Shown here piece after piece: positions 6,465 through 8,169 of a stretch of 8,169 nucleotides of DNA (position 1 is its first letter; each line of letters starts with the position of its first letter). The stretch comes from Clostridia bacterium (GTDB lineage: Bacteria > Bacillota > Clostridia > Christensenellales > Aristaeellaceae): NCBI GenBank assembly GCA_017620115.1, contig JAFZRB010000040.1:1-8169 (forward strand), read 5' to 3'. The notes below the pieces were generated by a model. The model was not told the origin of the DNA. It made no database searches and was given only the letters and a program-made list of their open reading frames with translations. The position numbers and the translations under genes are program-made.

Positions 6465-7334
6465 CTAACTCTCAAACATGTATCTCTCGAACGCCACCGA
6501 ATCCGCGGCGTCTTTGTCGAGCTGTTCCAGCGCCGCGCCGCGGCTCATGTCGCGCCAGACCTTGATGTCGGAGCCCACCGTTCCGCCCATGCGCACGAAG
6601 GGCTCCATGCACACGGTGCCGTCGTAGCCGATATCGCGAAGCGCGTCGCCGATCTCGCGCCAGGGCATGCGGCCCCGGCCGGGCACGCGGCGGTTGCATT
6701 CGCCGGTGTGGAAGTGGCCCAGCAGCCCCTTCGCCGCGCGGATCGCGCCGCCCATCGAGTCTTCCTCGATGTTCATGTGGAAGGTGTCCAGCATGAGCTT
6801 CACGGAGGGCACGTCCACCTCGCGCACGAAGGCCGCGCCTTCCTCCGCGGTGTTGAGCAGATACCCTTCAAACCGGTTCAACACCTCGAGGCAGTAGTCC
6901 ACGCCGCAGTCCGCGGCCACGCGGCCCATCTCGCGCACATTGGCGACGGAACGCGCCCAGTCGCCCGGCTTGTCGATGGGCTTTGAATAGTCCACCGGCC
7001 AGTAGCTGTAGATGCCGCCGCCGATGGTGTGGATATCCAGCGCTTCGAGGTTCTTCAAAAGCGCGGTGAAGAACGCCTTCGCGTTTTCAGCCACCGCCGG
7101 ATCGGCGCTGGCCAGGTTCTGGCTGGCCGAAGGGCCGTGGCCCGCGGTGAGGAAAATGCCGTTGTCGCGCGCGGCCTGCCGGATATCGCGCAGCTGCTGT
7201 CTGGAATAGCCGTTGATGGGCGTGCAGGCGATTTCGAGGAAATCAAAGCCCAGCCTGGCCGCTTTCTCGATATACGGGATGTAATCGGCGGCCCATTCCT
7301 GCTCCCAATACGCGTAATAGATGCCGTATTTCAT
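6465..7334 (-). CDS. dpe: D-allulose (D-psicose) 3-epimerase-like ketose epimerase
   Basis: This TIM-barrel enzyme of the AP-endonuclease-2/sugar isomerase family interconverts D-fructose and D-allulose, or a related ketose pair, by C3 epimerisation with a divalent metal such as Mn or Co. The 289-residue sequence agrees closely with the Clostridium cellulolyticum D-psicose 3-epimerase as I remember it, including shared blocks such as GIYYAYWEQEW, LMLDTFHMNIEED, HTGECNRRVPGRGR and MEPFVRMGGTVGS. The metal and catalytic residues fall at the same numbers: Glu150, Asp183, His209 and Glu244. Substrate-pocket residues Tyr6, Trp112, Glu156, His186 and Arg215 are also present. There is no signal peptide, so it acts in the cytoplasm. 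The start at 7334 has a strong GAGGAGG eight bases upstream that overlaps the end of the lipoate ligase gene, so the two are probably co-transcribed. The preferred ketose (allulose, tagatose or sorbose) needs assay. Confidence 0.92.
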   Translation of the reverse strand: MKYGIYYAYWEQEWAADYIPYIEKAARLGFDFLEIACTPINGYSRQQLRDIRQAARDNGIFLTAGHGPSASQNLASADPAVAENAKAFFTALLKNLEALDIHTIGGGIYSYWPVDYSKPIDKPGDWARSVANVREMGRVAADCGVDYCLEVLNRFEGYLLNTAEEGAAFVREVDVPSVKLMLDTFHMNIEEDSMGGAIRAAKGLLGHFHTGECNRRVPGRGRMPWREIGDALRDIGYDGTVCMEPFVRMGGTVGSDIKVWRDMSRGAALEQLDKDAADSVAFERYMFES

Positions 7335-7342
7335 GCCATATG

Positions 7343-7350
7343 CCTCCTCA
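7343..7350 (-). promoter_or_regulatory. Shine-Dalgarno for the epimerase, overlapping the upstream stop codon
   Basis: Read on the minus strand, TGAGGAGG combines the lipoate ligase stop codon (TGA, 7350-7348) with an excellent ribosome-binding site eight bases before the epimerase ATG at 7334. It supports coupled expression of the two genes. Confidence 0.8.
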
Positions 7351-8169
7351 ATCCGCGATTGTCGCGGCTATGTCGTCAATGCCAATGCCGTATATCACGC
7401 CGTCAAAGCCCTTTTCAAGCAGGCGTTCGCGCACGGCCTGCCTCTCATAACGGCAGCCGACCAGCGCGTCGGCCAGCTGATCCGCTTTCTCTCCCGCGAA
7501 GAAATCGCCGTTCATCGCCGCGGCGGCGATCAGGCCTTTTTTCACATCCAGCCGGAACCCGATCCGCCCGCCCGCGAACCGCCCCGCGCGCTCGATGCTG
7601 AACTTCGGGTTCATGCCGTAGCGCCATTCCCACGTCGCGAGCTTTTCCCGCGCGAAGCGCGCGATTTCCGCCCTGTCCTCATCCGTGGGCTCATAGCGCG
7701 CGCCGTCCTCCCCCACGACGAAGCCGATCAGATGGCGCTTGAACGCCTCGGCGTCCATGGGCTCTTTCAGGTGCTCTGAGATGTTCGTCACGCGCTCGCG
7801 AACGGACCGGATACTCTTTGAGATGATCTTCTCGTCCGCCACGGAGGTCGCGGCCACCATCTGCCCGATATCCACGTCGAACATCAGCGTGCCGTGATGC
7901 ACGGTGCTGCCCGTCAGCTTATACTGGGCGTTGCCGGAAAACTTTCGCCCGTCGATCAGCAGATCATTCCGGCCGTTGAAGCCGGCAGGAACGTCCAGCG
8001 CCCGCAGCGCGTCCACAATGGGCTGCGTGTACTGGCGGAACTGAATGGACTCCGAATCGTCCTGCCGGATGAAGGTGAACATCCATCCGCCCAGATCGGC
8101 GTAGATCGTGCCGCCGCCGGACAGACGGCGCGCCACCTGAATGCCGTGGGCGTCGGCGTAGTCCTGGCG
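7348..8169 (-). CDS. lplA: Lipoate-protein ligase A, 5'-truncated by the window edge
   Basis: LplA activates free lipoate with ATP and attaches it to a lysine of lipoyl domains (2-oxoacid dehydrogenases, glycine cleavage H protein). The frame is open to the right edge; codons before the GTG at 8136 read RQDYADAHGIQVARRLSGGG, so that GTG is internal and roughly the first 50-60 residues are missing. Visible motifs are RRLSGGGTIYADLG, the lipoate/ATP-binding loop; GRNDLLIDGRKFSGNAQY, with the conserved Lys after GR; and HHGTLMFDVD. All are diagnostic of the LplA/LplJ catalytic domain. A C-terminal accessory domain is present, including WEWRYGMNPKFSIERAGRF and the last 85 residues, so this is the ligase type able to adenylate lipoate itself rather than an octanoyl transferase. 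The usual YHD of the first motif is YAD here. It is first visible in the minus-strand cluster; its promoter lies outside the window. Confidence 0.93.
   Translation of the reverse strand, partial: RQDYADAHGIQVARRLSGGGTIYADLGGWMFTFIRQDDSESIQFRQYTQPIVDALRALDVPAGFNGRNDLLIDGRKFSGNAQYKLTGSTVHHGTLMFDVDIGQMVAATSVADEKIISKSIRSVRERVTNISEHLKEPMDAEAFKRHLIGFVVGEDGARYEPTDEDRAEIARFAREKLATWEWRYGMNPKFSIERAGRFAGGRIGFRLDVKKGLIAAAAMNGDFFAGEKADQLADALVGCRYERQAVRERLLEKGFDGVIYGIGIDDIAATIAD

Noticed and set aside
5745..6986. A 413-codon plus-strand open frame opposite the HAD phosphatase and epimerase
   Set aside because: It spans two well-supported minus-strand genes and their intergenic gap, and its translation is His/Ala/Arg-rich without domain signatures.

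Overview
This window is ordinary, well-organised chromosomal sequence from a GC-rich Gram-positive-type bacterium. It most resembles a high-GC member of Clostridia. The evidence is a YqhQ-like (DUF1385) gene directly upstream of prmC-prfA, a two-domain Sua5 of the Bacillus YwlC type, and a ketose 3-epimerase that closely matches the clostridial D-psicose (D-allulose) 3-epimerase. Genus-level placement is not possible from this sequence alone.

Left half, plus strand: a 5'-truncated YqhQ-like membrane protein, prmC (release-factor methyltransferase, TTG start overlapping the previous stop), prfA (release factor 1) and a D-2-hydroxyacid dehydrogenase. These are packed tightly and probably form one operon that ends at a strong hairpin terminator at about 3538-3569. 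PrmC methylates the GGQ glutamine of RF1, so the enzyme and its substrate are encoded together.

Middle, plus strand: a conspicuously AT-rich island (about 3570-4560) carries one gene for a probable tandem GNAT-type acetyltransferase. It sits between the terminator and sua5. An 8-bp direct repeat (CGCATTGA) lies upstream of the gene and again exactly at the point where GC-rich sequence resumes. The right copy contains the TTG that I regard as the true sua5 start. The island looks horizontally acquired, but no transposase or integrase is present. Sua5 makes the threonylcarbamoyl-AMP used for tRNA t6A, so prmC, prfA and sua5 are all translation genes.

Right half, minus strand: sua5 and the minus-strand genes converge on a long hairpin (5606-5639) that can serve both directions. 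In transcription order the minus-strand cluster is a 5'-truncated lipoate-protein ligase running off the right edge, a D-allulose 3-epimerase-like enzyme, and a Cof-type HAD phosphatase. Short gaps and Shine-Dalgarno sequences suggest co-transcription. A functional link between the epimerase and the phosphatase (sugar phosphate handling) is plausible but inferred.

No rRNA, tRNA, CRISPR array, insertion sequence or phage gene was seen. No gene-free stretch exceeds 300 bases; the longest is 3532-3638, which holds the terminator and a possible weak promoter. I found no convincing new multi-gene system. The acquired acetyltransferase and its effect on the sua5 start region are the most notable points.
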